Of a DNA stretch of 64,000 nt, positions 1 to 9,106 are shown in pieces. Source of the DNA: Smittia aterrima (taxonomy: Eukaryota; Arthropoda; Insecta; Diptera; Chironomidae); contig CP093829.1 in NCBI GenBank assembly GCA_033063855.1, positions 5,838,243 to 5,902,242 of the forward strand, written 5' to 3'. Each line of letters begins with the position of its first letter. Position 1 is the stretch's first letter. A program made the translations under genes and the position numbers. The notes below the pieces were generated by a model that was not told the DNA's origin, made no database searches, and saw only the letters and a program-made list of their open reading frames with translations.

Positions 1-384
1 TTCCATCGAAATTCCGTCGATGCCAAAACGAAGCTACTAAATCAGAAGGCAAGAAGTAAGTGTGTTGTGCGAGAGACAATCGGGCCTTCTAATCAGATGT
101 GAACCGGTATGCGTCCAGATTATTAAATATCGGCTTTGGTAAGCGACAAAACCGAGGAACGAAAATCTCATTTTGTTAATCTTTAGCTTTATGCTTCTTT
201 TTTTTCTCAGTGTTGTGTCGTTTTTCGTTGGTGTTGCTTTGGTGTCTTATTTTCGTTTTCTTCACCAAGAAAAACTGTTTCGTTTATGGCTTTTTGTTTT
301 TTATTTTTGCTTCTGGGCATTCGAAAGAGTTTCAAATTAAACGTTTCAGAGCCTCATCGCGGAAGGTCACGAAATGAAGTTTAA
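1..384 (+). other. possible last two exons of a gene entering from the left edge
   Basis: A strong donor (GTAAGTG) starts at 56, and an acceptor (pyrimidine tract ending in CAG) ends at 349. Joining 1-55 to the sequence from 350 leaves two frames open. One ends at TAA 382-384 with a short basic tail (RGRSRNEV), and the other stops slightly earlier after SSRKVTK. Only splice-like signals support this. No domain can be seen because the gene would lie mostly outside the window. It may be noncoding. Confidence 0.2.
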
Positions 385-919
385 ATGGACGACCCAGTCC
401 CGAAAGACGAGATGCAGCGTGTCATGCTGTGCGAGAAAGGCCATTTGACAAAATGGATCAATTAATCATTGAGTGAGAGACTTTGACAATCGCCGACATA
501 AGGAAAACATCTTGCAGTGAACTTTCGAACGAAAATTAGATCGCGAACTCTCTCAATTTGCATTTTAATTTTTCTTTATCAGTCAGTGCATTGATTTCTC
601 TTCGAAGATCTTTCACACAACACTTTGTCGATGTTGATGGCCTGCATCGATCTTTTCTTATTTTTCACGTCATCGCTGATAAATGTTCTGTAAATCGTTC
701 GATGATGATGACAAGCATGAAAGGAGGCGACTCACTTGCCTACGAGGTTTTATTATGATTGAATTAATTCAGATAATTCATAAATTCACGACACCGACTC
801 AACGCTCGACTTGCACAAGACGAACTTCTCCCTACAACGTTCACTTCACTTCTAATCGTCTTTGCTCATTCTCGCTTGCTCAAAATATTTATTTCTTTCT
901 TTTTTCGTGTTTGTGTGTA

Positions 920-980
920 ATGAAGAGAGTCCGATCAACGACGAGAGAAGTTCAAGCTGAAAGGATTAATGCGATGCTTG
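920..980 (+). other. possible first coding exon (20 codons)
   Basis: An ATG at 920 opens a short charged reading frame (MKRVRSTTREVQAERINAML) that runs into a good donor, GTGAGT, at 981. If real, its intron would have to cross the two F-box genes on the other strand. I could not find a matching second exon. Chance remains a good explanation. Confidence 0.15.
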
Positions 981-1196
981 GTGAGTTTGTTGAGATCTTT
1001 CAATAAAAAGTTTGAAGAAGATTCATTGAACTTAAATTTAATTTTATTTTTATGATTGACGACAATTTAATGGAAAATATTTTTTAATCAAAAATATTCA
1101 AATTTCCTTAAAAACTAAGAAATATTTCAAATCAATCTTAAAACTAACTTTTTCTGACTTTTCTTGATTGAAACATTTTTTTTGATTGATGAGTTC

Positions 1197-2585
1197 TCAG
1201 AATTTTTGTTTAGCGTCGAAAATGTTCGCACCTCTCAAAAAAGCTTTCTCGAAGTTTGTGTAGTAACTGTAGCCTTTCAATCGATCTCTGAAGTTAGGTC
1301 CATACTCGACGTTAATTGTTATCATCTTCAATTTTTTGAGAATGTCATCCTCTGGAATGATGTAAGGATTGAAGATGTCAACAGTCATTGTTTCGAGTAG
1401 AGTCGTCTTTTCAATGAGAATCGGAAGAATATCTTGATTGATGAGTGAGCAGTGAAGATGTCTCATGTTAGGAAAGTTCCCAATCAACGTTAAAAAGATT
1501 TTTCCAATTTTCGGATTCTTATCAACGATGCTGAATGTCTCGACAGTCTCGCAAAGATATAATTCCATGAGCGCGATGTGATCATCGAACATTCCATAAC
1601 AATCGAGATCTCTAATCACGAAAGTCTTCAATCGATACATGCAATTGATGATTCTCTCGAGAACATTGTTGCCCAGCCATTCGAGAAGATGAATTTCCTT
1701 CAACGAACGTTTTTGTGAATCCAGGAAATACTCAAAATGCCTCAGTTGAACGATGTTCCCTTGGAGCTTTCTAAACTTCTTTACCTTCAATGAATCCAAT
1801 TGGAATCTTATGCGTGAGAGCAGTCGAGTGTTTGCGAACATACAATCAAAGTCTCGCTGATGTAGATAAAGTCCCAAATGTCGGACCATGAAGTTCCTAG
1901 CGAGTATGTTTCGAATCGCATCACATCGATCCTCAACTTGTTCGATGTCATCGTAGACGTAAGCTGGTGGCGGTCCTGTCTCGATTTCAAGTTTGTGGAG
2001 AAGATGAATGTTCTTGAAGATCTCTGAGTACACGAAAGTGTAGCAATGAGCGAGTGTCAAGACAGACAGCTTCGGGAATGAGAAGTTTGTGGCAGCGAAT
2101 TGATTTGTCTTTGTTGAAACAATTTTTATCTTTCGAAGACTCAATTCCTCGATGTGCGGCTCGATTATTCCAATGAAGTTAATCAACTCCATTTCAGTTT
2201 TAAACGTGTGATTGCAGAGATAGAAGGATTTCCACTTAAACGATGCGATTAGCAGAAGATGATCCGCTGTCATTTTTCTTGAGATGAAAATGGAAATGTG
2301 ACGATAACGTCTTCCACCTCTGACGATGTTCTCAACGTCAAACTTTATAAACTTTTTGTACACTTCATTGAATGATTCACAGATTGTTATTCGAATCTTT
2401 GACATGGCAGTTGTTGATCTTCCGATTGCTCGATTCCAATCTTTGCTGACTAACGTACATCGAATGACATCATTGCCTTTGAGATAACCGAAAATTTTCT
2501 CAGTCGCTTTCCTTGGAAGGATCTTCACAGGATCCACTGGTTTGTCTCTACACTTCTTGATTATTTTATTAATTAACTTCAACAT
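1197..2585 (-). CDS. F-box protein with degenerate leucine-rich repeats (F-box gene 1)
   Basis: A single-exon protein of 462 aa. An F-box lies near residues 20-65 (ILPRKATEKIFGYL, then VSKDWNRAI). F-box domains normally bind Skp1 and present substrates to an SCF ubiquitin ligase. The remaining ~390 residues repeat a pattern of short hydrophobic strands and asparagine-rich turns (for example FPKLSVLTLAHC), as in divergent leucine-rich repeats that bind targets. The ATG at 2585 is the first in frame, and F-box gene 2 stops 76 bp upstream on the same strand, so the spacing is very tight. An AATAAA signal on this strand lies around 1040-1050. The substrate is unknown. Confidence 0.8.
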   Translation of the reverse strand: MLKLINKIIKKCRDKPVDPVKILPRKATEKIFGYLKGNDVIRCTLVSKDWNRAIGRSTTAMSKIRITICESFNEVYKKFIKFDVENIVRGGRRYRHISIFISRKMTADHLLLIASFKWKSFYLCNHTFKTEMELINFIGIIEPHIEELSLRKIKIVSTKTNQFAATNFSFPKLSVLTLAHCYTFVYSEIFKNIHLLHKLEIETGPPPAYVYDDIEQVEDRCDAIRNILARNFMVRHLGLYLHQRDFDCMFANTRLLSRIRFQLDSLKVKKFRKLQGNIVQLRHFEYFLDSQKRSLKEIHLLEWLGNNVLERIINCMYRLKTFVIRDLDCYGMFDDHIALMELYLCETVETFSIVDKNPKIGKIFLTLIGNFPNMRHLHCSLINQDILPILIEKTTLLETMTVDIFNPYIIPEDDILKKLKMITINVEYGPNFRDRLKGYSYYTNFEKAFLRGANIFDAKQKF

Positions 2586-2661
2586 CTTAACAGTTTGAAT
2601 GTCACGAGTGAACTAAATTTTATTTTTATTTTTTCTCTACCTGGAAGACATTTTAAAGGCA

Positions 2662-4002
2662 TTACCAAATTTTACGACCGAAAATAAGTTTGAACTCCTT
2701 CAAGTAGTTAATTAGTTTCTGATCGAAATTTGTTCTTTCACTTGCAGGCGTCGCTTCGATTGTTTCTCGAAACTTCTTTGAGATGAAAAGTTGGGCGCAA
2801 ATGAATCTGAGTTTAGCGAAAGCGTTGACTGTGATGGGTTCGTCAGCTGTGATACATTCGAGGTAAAGATATTCCAGTTGATGATGATTCATCGCGAGAG
2901 TGTTGAGAACTTGTTGAGACATCGTGAACATTCGAAGAGTTTTGATGTTTGGCGATGCTTTCAGAACAAGATCAAAGATCTCATGATATCTCGCGAAGGT
3001 TTGAATGTTGAGATTAACGATCGATGTGTTTGGTTTTAGAGAAAGGAATTCGATGTCTTCCTTAATTCCATATTCGTGAAGATCCCTGATGACAACTCTC
3101 TTCACTCTCTTCATTTCGTTGAAAATAATATTTAACGCTCCAAAGCCAAGACACGTCTCGAGATGTATTTTTTCGAGGGACATCGCTTGAGTTAGAAGAA
3201 AAATTTCAACATTAGCCAGAGACCGGGAATTGCGAAATTGCAGTGTCCTTTTGAAACGATGGAACTTCAATGCTCTCACCTTGAACTTAACCGAAAGAAC
3301 GAATTCTTCTGTGAAGATGTCGTTGAAGAGAATGGTCGCAACTCCGAGATGTAGAACTGTAAGCTTCGTGTTTCGAATCAGCATCGATTGAATGGAGCTG
3401 ACAATTTTCTTCAATTCGTCATCGGTAAATCGAGTGCAGGGAAGATCGACGCTCAAGTAGTTGATTGCTGTGCAGTGCTTGAACATTTTCTTGTAAAGGA
3501 ATCTCGACGACGTAACCATCTCGAGATGACGAAGCTTTGGGAAGATGTAATTGACTTCCAAGCGATTCACGCTCAATGCGATTTTAACGTTCTTGAATCC
3601 GATTTTCTCTGCTGATGGTTCGAAGAGTCCCAAGAAGTCGACGAAATCAAGTTCACTCGGGAACTGGAGATTACAGAGTTTAACAGATTTCCACTGGAAC
3701 CGACCGAGAATCACTTTCACATGAGACGATATCTGAATGTTGCTGATTGAGATCGTTGAATACTTTCGACTAGTGTTTAACAAGAACTCGAAGTCTGTTT
3801 TCGAGAGCCACTGAAAGTTATGAAACTTCAACTCAAACTTTCTCATGCAAATTGGTGAACTTGTGACGAACTCCTCCCAGCGCTTGCAAACTAGAGCACA
3901 GGAAGTCAAATCGTCGTTTGTGAGGTATCCAAAGACTTTTTCCATCATCATCTCGTCGAGATATTCGACCGGATCAAGATGCCGTGAGAAAGCGTTTCCC
4001 AT
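2662..4002 (-). CDS. F-box protein with degenerate leucine-rich repeats (F-box gene 2)
   Basis: A paralogue of the downstream F-box gene, with the same architecture and orientation. The open frame reaches 4089, but the ATG at 4002 (MGNAFSRHLDPVEYLDEM) is the more likely start because the 29 residues before it are a low-complexity Phe/Lys stretch. This gives 446 aa. The F-box is near residues 10-55 (MMMEKVFGYLTNDDLTSCALVCKRW), followed by leucine-rich-like repeats. No introns are needed. The two proteins share the F-box and overall layout but have diverged strongly in the repeats, so the duplication is old. The likely role is an SCF substrate adaptor; the target is unknown. Confidence 0.8.
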   Translation of the reverse strand: MGNAFSRHLDPVEYLDEMMMEKVFGYLTNDDLTSCALVCKRWEEFVTSSPICMRKFELKFHNFQWLSKTDFEFLLNTSRKYSTISISNIQISSHVKVILGRFQWKSVKLCNLQFPSELDFVDFLGLFEPSAEKIGFKNVKIALSVNRLEVNYIFPKLRHLEMVTSSRFLYKKMFKHCTAINYLSVDLPCTRFTDDELKKIVSSIQSMLIRNTKLTVLHLGVATILFNDIFTEEFVLSVKFKVRALKFHRFKRTLQFRNSRSLANVEIFLLTQAMSLEKIHLETCLGFGALNIIFNEMKRVKRVVIRDLHEYGIKEDIEFLSLKPNTSIVNLNIQTFARYHEIFDLVLKASPNIKTLRMFTMSQQVLNTLAMNHHQLEYLYLECITADEPITVNAFAKLRFICAQLFISKKFRETIEATPASERTNFDQKLINYLKEFKLIFGRKIW

Positions 4003-4304
4003 CTCTTTAAAATAAACTTTAAACTTGGAAAAATAAACAATTTGAAATGAAAAGAAAAATTTTAAAAATATTTTTTGTTTCGTTTTCAAAATTGTTTTAT
4101 TTTCAAATGAAAATCTTATTGGAGCTTTCGTAAGCTCGTTTTGAGCTCCTTGTGTTTATTCAAATGGAACAGATGTTTCTTGTTTTAAAAGAGCGAGCTA
4201 ACGAGAGGATAAAAGTGAAAACAATTTAAAGATCAAACTCATCGACTGATGACAATGCAAATGACAAATAAACGCATTAATTTTTATTAACAATTTTCTA
4301 CGTT

Positions 4305-4871
4305 TTATTCAATCGTTTGTACACTTATTGGTTGTACACTTATTGGTTGTACACTTGGTAATTTGAAATTCATCAATGACGTCATAAGAGTCTTTTGCAT
4401 TTGCTTAAATACTTGCTCAGCAACAAACTTATCCATATCGTCCTTAATCATTAATAAAAGTTTTGTGATAATTGGAGTTGATAACTTTCCAACTTTTGTC
4501 ATGAGCTCATCTTGATTAATTTCGTCTTCTGTCATAAACATGTCAAAGCCTTCATCGAAAATATTTAATAATTCTTCTTGATTTGTTGAGAGAAACCCGA
4601 TTAAGTGCTCAATTTCTTGCCTGGTAAATGCTTTCAGTTCCTTTTTAGGCAAATTTTTTAAGATTTGAGTTGGGAGTTGACTCTTGAGTTGACTTGTGAT
4701 TAAAGGACTTGTTAGTAGACTTGTTAATTCGTCCTGAGGGCGGCAGATCACTGGAGCTATTATTTTTTTAAATAAAAATATCAAAGTCTACTTGATTTGA
4801 TTTAATAAAAAAATTAAGATCTTACCAATGATCGCGACGATCGTAAGAGTAACAACAGCAAGAAATTTCAT
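4305..4871 (-). CDS. small secreted protein, two exons, 165 aa
   Basis: Exon 1 is 4826-4871 and encodes a textbook signal peptide (MKFLAVVTLTIVAII). A 69-bp GT-AG intron (4757-4825) follows, then exon 2 at 4305-4756; the junction is phase 1 and the frame is preserved. The mature protein is Leu/Lys/Glu-rich and probably helical, with one Cys just after the signal peptide (VICRPQDEL). It ends in a short repeat (SVQPI SVQPI SVQTIE). I recognise no domain. The AATAAA signal at 4304-4309 overlaps the stop codon, and a second lies just downstream. A TCAGT initiator next to a TTATCT GATA-type site lies about 30 bp upstream of the ATG. Small secreted proteins of this kind in insects may be salivary, cuticular or immune; the sequence does not decide. 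Confidence 0.7.
4315..4350 (-). repeat. 15-bp tandem repeat inside the secreted-protein gene
   Basis: TGTACACTTATTGGT occurs twice in a row, followed by a partial third copy. It encodes the SVQPI repeats at the C-terminus and keeps the reading frame. Confidence 0.85.
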
Positions 4872-4898
4872 ACTTCTGGTCTTGACAACACTTCAAAT

Positions 4899-4935
4899 TA
4901 AACTGAGATAAAGACTTTCGATTCAAGTTTAAAAA
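4899..4935 (-). promoter_or_regulatory. core promoter of the secreted-protein gene
   Basis: On the minus strand, CTTTATCTCAGTT combines a GATA-type site and a TCAGT initiator around 4900-4912. A TTTAAA TATA-like element lies about 25 bp further upstream. The same pairing recurs in front of the EcKL genes. Confidence 0.4.
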
Positions 4936-5117
4936 AAACATTTGCTCTTGTGCCATCTGGCCTGACGTCAAGCGATGACGGTCCCAATATCGTTTGTAAT
5001 ATAAAAACAGTTGTCATCACAATCAATTTTATCGTCAAGAGTCTTCCGCCAAAATAAAACGAGACACAAAAGTTGAATTCAGAAATTACTTTTATTAACA
5101 AATGAGAATGTTCAGCT

Positions 5118-5864
5118 CTACTCGGCATCGGCGAAACGTTCAGGATCATCATTGATATTCATGTTTTCAACTGCTTCGCCATCAAAGAAATCGTCGTCTG
5201 AGCTTTCATCCATCGGCGGCTTTTGAAGGAATTTGAGATGATAAGAAGAAAGAAAGTTGAATTTAAGAAAAGAACTTACCGCAGCTGGAAATTTCGACAT
5301 CACAAAGTAAATTTCGTCAACTGCATCAGGTGAATCAGGAATAATATAAAATTCAGTCAGCTCCTGAATTGAGCCTTCGGAATCATTTCCTTCATCATCA
5401 GACTCATCCGCAGCTTCTCCATTCTCGTTTGCATGATTGCCATTTCCATTCGCATTAACAACTGCTACGTTGTCAGCAGCGTTTGGAGCTGCAGGAACAT
5501 CAGCTGGCTATTAAAGAAAATAAATTAAACTCAGACAGTTCATGCGACTCTTTGTGACTTACCCAACTAACATCGATCATGAAGTAAACACATCTTTGTG
5601 GCTCTTGCGTGATTGCTTGAACTGTTATCTTATCCCAAGGAATCATAAATCCATTCTCAGATCCTTGTCGCTTGAAGCAGATCTCGCTAAAATTAAGAAT
5701 TCAAATTCAAAGCATTTTTGTTGTGCAAACCAAAAATAGTAAACAAACCTGTTCGTCATCAATAGTTCTCCTCTTGTGTATTCGCCGCTGTTGATCTTAA
5801 GCTGACACTCACTATTAGTGTACACAATTTCCTCATCTAGCACTACGGCTCCAAATCGAATCAT
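5118..5864 (-). CDS. icln: pICln-like methylosome subunit, four exons, 189 aa
   Basis: Exons are 5749-5864, 5563-5686, 5280-5507 and 5118-5219; all introns are GT-AG and phases match. Residues ~1-80 form a PH-like beta domain (GELLMTNSEICFKRQ, GFMIPWDKITVQAIT, then a CVYFMIDVSW strand), as in pICln. A low-complexity Asn/Ala linker and an acidic stretch (ADESDDEGNDSEGS) follow. Next is a helix-like segment (SPDAVDEIYFVMSKFPAA) and a second acidic tail (DESSDDDFFDGE). In known animals pICln brings Sm proteins to the PRMT5 methylosome and acts as an snRNP assembly chaperone. Identification rests on domain order and acidic boxes rather than close identity. The gene starts 202 bp from the Fib start, divergently. 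Confidence 0.65.
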
Positions 5865-6066
5865 CTTTAAAATCGAAATACGAATAAAATCGCCGCCAAA
5901 TAACAAACTTATTGACAAGGCCCTCGCAGGAAGTTCAACTACGTGAAAGGAGACAAAACTACGTAAGAACGCGGTCAACAAACGTGAGAAGAAGTTAAAA
6001 CTCGGTTTCATTCAAGTTGGAGATAAGACTCACAAGTTATTTTTATCGTAAACGACTCAGGAAATA
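5865..6066. promoter_or_regulatory. shared bidirectional promoter between icln-like gene and Fib
   Basis: Only 202 bp separate the two divergent start codons, so both promoters must lie here or overlap the 5' ends. No TATA box is evident on either strand. An ACGTG core occurs near 5940. This is typical of housekeeping gene pairs. Confidence 0.55.
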
Positions 6067-7686
6067 ATGGGAAGACCAGGTAAAGTGAAGTTCTCGTCGA
6101 TTAATTAGAGAAACGTTGAAAATTAGAAAAGATACAAAATTCCCATGCCGCATGGGATCGTTAATATGAAAATATTTAAGAAAACGCGTGTGAATCGAAA
6201 GCAATGACGCCTTGAAAGTACTTCAAAACTATTTCTGATCAAGTTTTATTAAATCTTCGAGCGATTAATTATGTTTACACTCGAAAACTTACTAACCTAC
6301 AACTTCTTACTTAGGATTTACACCAAGAGGCCGTGGAGGTGATCGCGGATCACGAGGAGGTTCAAGAGGTGGCTCTCGAGGCGGTTTCGGCGGCGGCGAC
6401 CGAGGAGGATTCAAGGTAAATTTTTAATGAAAATACTTCAAAACTGAGATTTAACATTTTTCCTTCTTCATCTTTCAACAGCCTCGCGGCGGCGGCGGAG
6501 ATCGTGGAGGATTTAGAGGAGGACGCGGCACTCCAAGAGTAAGTTTTTCTTTGAATCATTGAAAGTTATTGTTTCTAACAAATATTTCTTTCTCTTCAGG
6601 GTCGCGGAGCTCCTCGAGGAGGCCGAGGCGGAGGCGCTGGTGGCTTCAAAGGAGGCAAAACAGTTGTTGTTGAACCACATCGTCACGACGGAGTGTTCGT
6701 AGCTCGCGGCAAAGAAGACGCATTGGTCACTCTTAACTTGGTTCCAGGATCAGAAGTTTACGGCGAAAAGAGAATTTCAGTTGAGGTAGGTCGAGACTTT
6801 GAAACTTCATCGTTTTAATAGCAAAATGATGAAACGCGTAGGGGACTGAATCAGGCAAATGACACTGGAGAGTCAATATCACCTGACAAGCGATGGTCTA
6901 TTTATTCTTTAAAATAAATGTGATAATTGCTACAGACGGTGATCGACTCAAGATAACTTAAAATATCTGATTGCAGTCTCCTAAATTTTTATTTAAGAAT
7001 CTTTACTCATCATCACTAACAAAATCTTTATTTCTTTTAGACTGATGGAGAAAAGAAAGAATATCGCGTGTGGAATCCTTTCAGATCAAAGTTGGCAGCT
7101 GCCATCCTTGGAGGAGTTGACAGTATTCACATGGGACCAGGCTCAAAGGTTCTCTATCTCGGAGCTGCATCTGGAACTACAGTCTCACATGTCAGTGACA
7201 TCGTTGGACCTGAAGGACTTGTCTACGCTGTTGAGTTCTCACATCGTTCCGGTCGTGACTTGATTAATGTTGCAAAGAAACGAACGAACATCATCCCAAT
7301 TATTGAAGACGCTCGTCATCCACACAAATACAGAATGTTAGTCGGAATGGTCGACACAATTTTCGCTGATGTCGCTCAGCCCGATCAAGCTCGAATTGTC
7401 TCGCTCAACGCTCAACATTTCCTCAAGAACAGTGGACACTTTGTAATCTCCATCAAAGCATCGTGTATTGACTCAACAGCAAAGCCAGAAGCAGTTTTCG
7501 CCGCAGAAGTGAAAAAGTTGGTTGCAGACAAATTGAAACCTCAAGAGCAGCTGACGCTAGAACCATACGAGCGTGATCATGCTGTCGTATGTGGTAAGTT
7601 CTCTTTAAACTTGTCTTTCGAACTTGAAGACTAAAACAATTTTATTTCATTTCACAGGAATCTTCAGAGCTCCACCAAAAGCGTAA
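6067..7686 (+). CDS. Fib: fibrillarin, C/D snoRNP rRNA 2'-O-methyltransferase
   Basis: Six exons (6067-6079, 6315-6415, 6482-6538, 6600-6785, 7041-7593, 7658-7686) give 312 aa, the usual size. Residues 1-80 are a glycine/arginine-rich domain dense in RGG motifs, the target of arginine methylation and a nucleolar targeting region. The methyltransferase domain follows (VVVEPHRHDGVFVARGKEDALVT...). Its SAM-binding loop is at about 160-166 (GAASGTT), preceded by VLYLG and followed by VYAVEFSHRSGRDL. The C-terminus VVCGIFRAPPKA is typical. Fibrillarin is the catalytic subunit of box C/D snoRNPs and also methylates histone H2A in nucleoli. AATAAA signals lie around 7915-7935. Intron 4 contains a C/D snoRNA candidate. 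Confidence 0.95.
6142..6156 (+). other. short perfect hairpin in Fib intron 1
   Basis: CCCATG CCG CATGGG forms a 6-bp perfect stem with a three-base loop, extendable by one T-A pair. Its role is unknown and it could be chance. Confidence 0.3.
6808..6895 (+). ncRNA. candidate box C/D snoRNA in Fib intron 4
   Basis: Inside the 255-bp intron (6786-7040) there is a box C ATGATGA (6826-6832), a D' CTGA (6846-6849), a degenerate C' ATGACAC (6859-6865) and a D CTGA (6883-6886). Spacing is right for a canonical C/D RNA of about 60-90 nt. A 5-bp external stem pairs CATCG (6808-6812) with CGATG (6891-6895). The two guide stretches lie just before D' and D; I could not assign a rRNA target with confidence. 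Intron-hosted C/D snoRNAs in ribosome-biogenesis genes are common in insects. Confidence 0.5.
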
Positions 7687-8039
7687 TTAGACCTCAGCGA
7701 ACATCAACATTAGCTTTTAAGAATTTAATGAAGAGAACTTTAAACAGATGAACGAACCTGCAATTATATTCTTTCAAAAGCCCAACATTAAACCATCAGC
7801 AGGGACAGACATTTTCCCTCTTTTACTTTTCTTTTAGCCTGTAAGAAATTTTTCAAGAAATCACGATAAAAAAAAATTAAATATGAAATGTGTTTCATAG
7901 AAAAACAATTTATTGAATAAAACTTAATTAAATAAAAACTTTTCGTTGTTATAGCGACAACACAGTTGGCATTGGTAACAAGAAACTTTTACTTTCTTTA
8001 CTTTGCTTTTACATAGAAAATTCCTTAACAGTTTTGAAA

Positions 8040-9032
8040 ATGGAAAAGAAACGAGTCAGGTTCACGAAGCCACTAAATTCTAAAGTTAAGAAGCCAGTGG
8101 ACTTATCGCGATGTATGTCGAACGATTTATACGATCGAGCTTCAAAGATCATCACAGTCCCTTGCGCGAAAGACGATCCATTCGAAGAAAAGAAAAAACT
8201 TCGATTCAAGGATCTTTTGATGGAACTGGATCCGACTCTCGTTCAGAAGTTAGATGTTGGAATCACCGAAGAAAACTTTGCTGACATCGTCGAGAAATAT
8301 CAACTCCACAAAACGATTGATCTAAACATTGAAGCTCGAATTCCTGAAAGAAAGATTATCCAACAAGACATCAACTGGATTCACGAGTACACGAAGAAGA
8401 GTAAGAAGGAACGAATCGTGTGGCAGACAAAATTGTTCAAAGACAACAAACCAATTCACGAGAAACCTTTGTTTGAACAAACTGAAGAGCTTATCGACAT
8501 TGCTGCTGAACATTTCGCCATCTGGCTAAAGCAGATGGACGACGAATCGAATATCAACAAAGAGTTTGTGAAGCAATTGTTTTCGATTGAAGTTGAGTCT
8601 GATGCTTCGAAGCCACTTTACGTAGAACCAAAGGAAATCGCTGTCATTCCTCATGAAGTCTCGAAAATGCTTAATCTCCCACATCTCTCGATTCAGAACA
8701 ATGTCATCAAGATGTCGAAGAAAGATCGAAAGATGAGAGAAATTAAACCTCACACGATCGCATTTGGTCGACTTCTTCCTTTGGCATTGCGTCGCAACAA
8801 GTTCAATGAAGACCTTTACGATGTGAACTACAAGATCAACTGCCCAGCTGATCTTCGATCGTTGAAAATCGTCTTCGAATCAATTCTTCATTTGGGATCA
8901 ACTCGAGCTCTCGTTGAGCACTTGAAGAAAAATCCTGAACTTCCAAGAGCAAAATATCTCGTTGAGAACAAAATGTTTGATAAGAACGTTCAAAAACTGC
9001 AAACTCCGCTCTGGTCACGACTTAACTTTTGA
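8040..9032 (+). CDS. uncharacterised basic protein, intronless, 330 aa
   Basis: The frame can be extended by two codons through a TTG, but the first ATG is at 8040 (MEKKRVRFTKPL). The protein is lysine/arginine-rich with no signal peptide or membrane segment. Conserved-looking patches include HFAIWLKQMDD, HTIAFGRLLPLALRR and ESILHLGSTRALVEHLKK. The overall layout reminds me of insect DUF4770/DUF4771-type proteins, often testis-expressed, but this is only an impression. It is convergent with Evi5: the stop codons are 74 bp apart, and its AATAAA (9035-9040) sits almost on the stop. The function is unknown. Confidence 0.75.
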   Translation: MEKKRVRFTKPLNSKVKKPVDLSRCMSNDLYDRASKIITVPCAKDDPFEEKKKLRFKDLLMELDPTLVQKLDVGITEENFADIVEKYQLHKTIDLNIEARIPERKIIQQDINWIHEYTKKSKKERIVWQTKLFKDNKPIHEKPLFEQTEELIDIAAEHFAIWLKQMDDESNINKEFVKQLFSIEVESDASKPLYVEPKEIAVIPHEVSKMLNLPHLSIQNNVIKMSKKDRKMREIKPHTIAFGRLLPLALRRNKFNEDLYDVNYKINCPADLRSLKIVFESILHLGSTRALVEHLKKNPELPRAKYLVENKMFDKNVQKLQTPLWSRLNF

Positions 9033-9106
9033 GAAATAAAAACAAGAAATTCTTATTAATCAATTAAGTTCCATTTATTTTCAGCTTTCTTTCATGCTCA
9101 TCCACG

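Noticed and set aside
6930..6973. Second possible C/D snoRNA in Fib intron 4 (GTGATAA ... CTGA)
   Set aside because: Too short between boxes, no internal boxes and no terminal stem.
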